Of a stretch of DNA of 16,392 nucleotides, positions 13,608-16,392 are shown in pieces. Source of the DNA: an uncultured Eubacteriales bacterium (GTDB lineage Bacteria > Bacillota > Clostridia > Oscillospirales > Acutalibacteraceae). The translations under genes were made by a program, and so were the position numbers. The stretch lies in the NCBI GenBank assembly GCA_900321195.1, contig ONVG01000010.1, forward strand, positions 1 to 16,392. The letters run 5' to 3'. The notes beneath the pieces were generated by a model that saw only the letters and a program-made list of their open reading frames with translations, was not told the DNA's origin and did no database searches. How positions within the stretch are numbered: the first letter of the stretch is position 1; each line of letters opens with the position of its first letter.

Positions 13608-16392
13608 TCAGGCGCTTTTGACTTTTACTGTCATGTCCTTGTTTACTACCTTTCCGCTGCCGTCCTTTGCTTTTACACGTATAGTATAGGTTCCTGTATG
13701 GCCAGGCTTGATGGAAAGGGTCTTGTTTGTTGAGTAATTCTGACCGTTTGTCCATTCGTCTACTGTTGATCTCTTGTACCATACGGCATATTTTATTGTT
13801 CCCGAGCCGCCTGTTGATGAACAGGTGACTTTTACTGTGCTTCCTTTGATTATTGATGTTTCGCTTACCTTTGAAGTGTTTGTAAATCCTGCCGATGTTA
13901 CCTTGAGTCTGAGATCCTTGCTCTTGATAGTACTGCTGCCGTCTTTGACCTTTACACGTATCGTATATGTATCGACATGCTTAGGCGTTATCTTTACGGT
14001 AGTTGTTGTAGAATAGTCCTGAGCTGTGTACCATGTTTCACTGGTGGAACGCTTGTAGGCAACTCTGTATTTCTTTGTGCCTGTGCCGCCTGTTGACGAG
14101 CATGTTACTGTAACTGTCGAGTTGACTGTTATTGATGTTGTATTTATAGTGGAGGTATTTGTAAATCCTGCACTCTTTACATTGACAATAATATCCTTTC
14201 TCTTGATAGTACCGTTTCCGTCCTTGACCTTTACGGCTATCGTATAGTTCTCGGCATGCTTAGGAGTTATCTTCACGCTTGTTGTTGAAGAAAAATCCTG
14301 CGCAACTGTCCATGAGCTTGACGATGCGCGCTTGTAGGCAACTCTGTACTTCTTTGTGCCTGAGCCGCCTGTTGATGAGCATGTAACGGTAACTGTGTTT
14401 CCGAGAGTTATTTCTTCTGCGCTTACCTTTGAGGTGTTTGTAAGCTCGCCGGGCTTGACTGTGAGCTTGAGATCTTTTCTCTTAACAGTACCGCTGCCGT
14501 CCTTGACCTTTACGGCTATCGTATAGGTATCGGCATGCTTAGGTGTTATTTTTACAGTCGCAGTTGTTGCATAGTCCTGTGCGGTAGTCCATGTATCGCT
14601 GCTTGAACGCTTATATGCAACTCTGTATTTCTTTGTGCCTGTGCCGCCTGTTGACGAGCATGTTACCGTAACTGTATTGCCTAAGACTATCGATGTTGAA
14701 GATATCTTTGATGTGTTGGCAAGCGAACTGTCTCCGGTCACATTAACTGTGAAGGTCTTTTCTTTTGTTTCGCCGCTGCTGTCCTTTGCGGTAACAGCTA
14801 TCGTGTAAGTTCCTGCCGTATCAAGAGAGATAGTCTTTGAGGCTGCTGAGCTGTAGCTCTGAGCTGTTTTGTATGAGCCTGAGCCGAGCTTGTACTTTAT
14901 CTCATAGGTATATGGTGCATCTCCGCCCGATGCTGCACATTTTACGGTGACGGTATCGCCCTCATTTACGGAGCTGCTGCTTACGCTTGAGTTGTTTGCA
15001 AGCACGGTGGGAGTGTATTTGCTCTTGTATACATAGTTTACGGTTATGTCCGCTGCTGTGTATTTGCCTGTTGCATTTGCAGGTGAAGTTGTAAGCTCAT
15101 AGCCTGTAAATGTCTTTGCAGTTGTTGTGTAAGTGTTTGTGCCGTCAGCCATGCCTTTGAGAGTTTCACTTGCAAGTACTTTTCCGTCGGTGGATGTGTA
15201 GGTGACTTTTACCTTGCCTGTCGGATATACCTTTTCGCCCTTTACCCAGCATTCGCCGCTTACGGAATATCCCGTTGAGCCTGTTCCTGTCGGGTCTTGT
15301 GCGCCGTTGTTATTATTGTTTGCAATGAACAGTGCGCTGTCAACTGAATCTATCTCTCCGCTGAACCAGCCGTTACCGTCGCTTGTCATTGGTTTTCCCG
15401 GCCATGCGCCTGCATGCTGTGTTGCTGTTGTGCCTGAGCCTGAATAAACATACATGCATACCTGCGGCCATGAGGATGAATTGTAGTAATGTATTTTAAG
15501 TCCTGTTTCTTCCTCTGACTTGACATACTTGAATGTTATTGTCTGTGGAGATGAAGTATATTCGCCTGTCTTTATTTCATCGGGTGGTGCATATCCTTTT
15601 ACGCTCTTTGGTTCAAATCTGTAGGATGTGCCGATAAGACCTGTGCTTACGGTATCATCTGCTATTGATGCGCCTGTTTCGGAATCAACATATTTTACCG
15701 TTACAGTACCGTATTTTGTCTGGTCTATATTATAGTAATATGTTACCTTTGTTTCAGACTTTGTGAATGTGCCTGTTTTGCTTCCGGAAACTGATACTAC
15801 ATCATAGCCCTGATTTGTAAGCTCGGCAAGAGGTGATGTTGAGTATGATGCGCCTTCCTTGCCCTTGAGTGTTTCTGATTTGTAGAGCTGTCCTGTTGAC
15901 TTTATAACGTGGTCAACCGTTACCTTGCAGCCTGATGATATATCAGTTTTGTCAAAGCTTGTTTTGTCTACAAGTACTACGGTCGATCTTCCCGGAACTG
16001 TAACTGTGCTGCCTGTTATGTCGAGTGACTTTGTGCCTGCGGCAGTTCCGTCTGCGATAATTACCCACTGTGACGGGAGAGTCTGTGTATCGTATGTCTG
16101 AAGAGTTACAGTCGCGGAGCTTGCGTTTGCATTATGGATAACTGCAACATAGTTCCATTCTGTAGACGGGTTGAGCTTGTTGTACATTGTGTATGCGACA
16201 ACATTTTTCGGGCAGTTAGTGCCCCATGCAAAGTAGATAGTTCCGTTGCTCGTCTGTCCGGGGTCACGGAAAGGAGAATATGCCTTTCTTATCTCGATAA
16301 GACCTTTATAGTATGAAACTATATCGGAATAGGTTATTGTATTCTGCCATTTGAGCTGGTTTACGGAAGTTGGTGATTTATAGCTGTTTTCA
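13608..16392 (-). CDS. Type I pullulanase, C-terminal part, with MucBP-like, CBM26 and Ig-like domains
   Basis: The gene enters from the right edge; 928 codons are visible and the start and active site lie outside. The first visible residues, ENSYKSPTSVNQLKW and VSYYKGLIEIRKAYSPFRDP, are the end of a GH13 subfamily 14 pullulanase barrel, which cuts alpha-1,6 branches in pullulan and starch. Counting from Met at 16187: a beta C-domain ends near 75 (PGRSTVVLVDK); MucBP-like repeats lie at 86-152 and 159-223; CBM26 is at about 229-322 with YYNSSSW, GAWPGKPM and NNNNNGAQDP; a third MucBP-like repeat is at 324-388; five Ig-like repeats run from 396 to 859. No LPXTG, dockerin or S-layer module is visible at the C-terminus, so the enzyme may be released or held by its repeats. 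It is convergent to the virion operon. Confidence 0.9.
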   Translation of the reverse strand, partial: ENSYKSPTSVNQLKWQNTITYSDIVSYYKGLIEIRKAYSPFRDPGQTSNGTIYFAWGTNCPKNVVAYTMYNKLNPSTEWNYVAVIHNANASSATVTLQTYDTQTLPSQWVIIADGTAAGTKSLDITGSTVTVPGRSTVVLVDKTSFDKTDISSGCKVTVDHVIKSTGQLYKSETLKGKEGASYSTSPLAELTNQGYDVVSVSGSKTGTFTKSETKVTYYYNIDQTKYGTVTVKYVDSETGASIADDTVSTGLIGTSYRFEPKSVKGYAPPDEIKTGEYTSSPQTITFKYVKSEEETGLKIHYYNSSSWPQVCMYVYSGSGTTATQHAGAWPGKPMTSDGNGWFSGEIDSVDSALFIANNNNNGAQDPTGTGSTGYSVSGECWVKGEKVYPTGKVKVTYTSTDGKVLASETLKGMADGTNTYTTTAKTFTGYELTTSPANATGKYTAADITVNYVYKSKYTPTVLANNSSVSSSSVNEGDTVTVKCAASGGDAPYTYEIKYKLGSGSYKTAQSYSSAASKTISLDTAGTYTIAVTAKDSSGETKEKTFTVNVTGDSSLANTSKISSTSIVLGNTVTVTCSSTGGTGTKKYRVAYKRSSSDTWTTAQDYATTATVKITPKHADTYTIAVKVKDGSGTVKRKDLKLTVKPGELTNTSKVSAEEITLGNTVTVTCSSTGGSGTKKYRVAYKRASSSSWTVAQDFSSTTSVKITPKHAENYTIAVKVKDGNGTIKRKDIIVNVKSAGFTNTSTINTTSITVNSTVTVTCSSTGGTGTKKYRVAYKRSTSETWYTAQDYSTTTTVKITPKHVDTYTIRVKVKDGSSTIKSKDLRLKVTSAGFTNTSKVSETSIIKGSTVKVTCSSTGGSGTIKYAVWYKRSTVDEWTNGQNYSTNKTLSIKPGHTGTYTIRVKAKDGSGKVVNKDMTVKVKSA
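13611..15002 (-). repeat. Five Ig-like tandem repeats at the pullulanase C-terminus
   Basis: The repeats begin near 15002 and then at 14723, 14444, 14165 and 13886. The last four are exactly 279 bases (93 residues) apart. Each carries variants of NTSKVS, TVTVTCSSTGGTGTKKYRVAYKR, SSWTVAQDYS, VKITPKHA-TYTIAVKVKDGSG and a closing KDLKLTVK. Repeats 2 to 4 are most alike in DNA as well, which suggests recent duplication or gene conversion. The first repeat is the most diverged, the last somewhat less. Confidence 0.85.

Overview
The window comes from a low-to-moderate GC Firmicute, most likely a starch-degrading gut Ruminococcus or a close relative. The reasons are strong GGAGG-type ribosome binding sites, textbook sigma-A promoters, a divergent clostridial Lgt-like protein, and the end of a secreted type I pullulanase carrying a starch-binding CBM26 domain. 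The genus is an inference.

Left flank (1-2700, all minus strand): the 5' end of a secreted protein with its promoter; a stand-alone Lgt-family membrane enzyme in which several canonical active-site residues are substituted; and two adjacent paralogous small membrane proteins with Q/P-rich N-termini and a C-x2-C-x2-C motif after the last hydrophobic segment. Hairpin terminators follow the Lgt-like gene and both paralogues. Good -35/-10 promoters with 17-18 base spacers precede the secreted gene and both paralogues.

Centre (2779-13506, all plus strand): one tightly packed virion operon. Its order is small terminase, large terminase, portal, prohead protease with a nested scaffold-like start, decoration protein, major capsid protein, a 184-base structured gap, head-tail adaptor, head closure, tail terminator, tube-like protein, a 49-residue acidic protein, LysM baseplate protein, hub, spike, gp25-like, gpJ-like and gpI-like proteins. 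This is a PBSX/Mu-type head and baseplate set. I find no tail sheath, tape-measure protein, classical tail chaperones, fibres, holin, endolysin, integrase, repressor or replication genes. The frames are otherwise intact and the block is flanked by host genes. I suggest a domesticated, compact capsid-plus-baseplate particle (gene-transfer-agent-like or PBSX-like). A satellite or a trimmed prophage remnant remains possible.

Unusual details in the operon: many genes start with TTG. The spike and gp25-like frames are in phase, separated only by a single TAG, and the second frame has no ordinary start codon. A large hairpin lies between the capsid gene and the connector genes.

Right flank (13507-16392): a strong hairpin separates the virion operon from a convergent minus-strand gene, the C-terminal 928 codons of a type I pullulanase. 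Its order is end of the GH13 catalytic region, C-terminal beta domain, two MucBP-like repeats, CBM26, a third MucBP-like repeat, and five Ig-like repeats, the last four at exactly 93-residue spacing.
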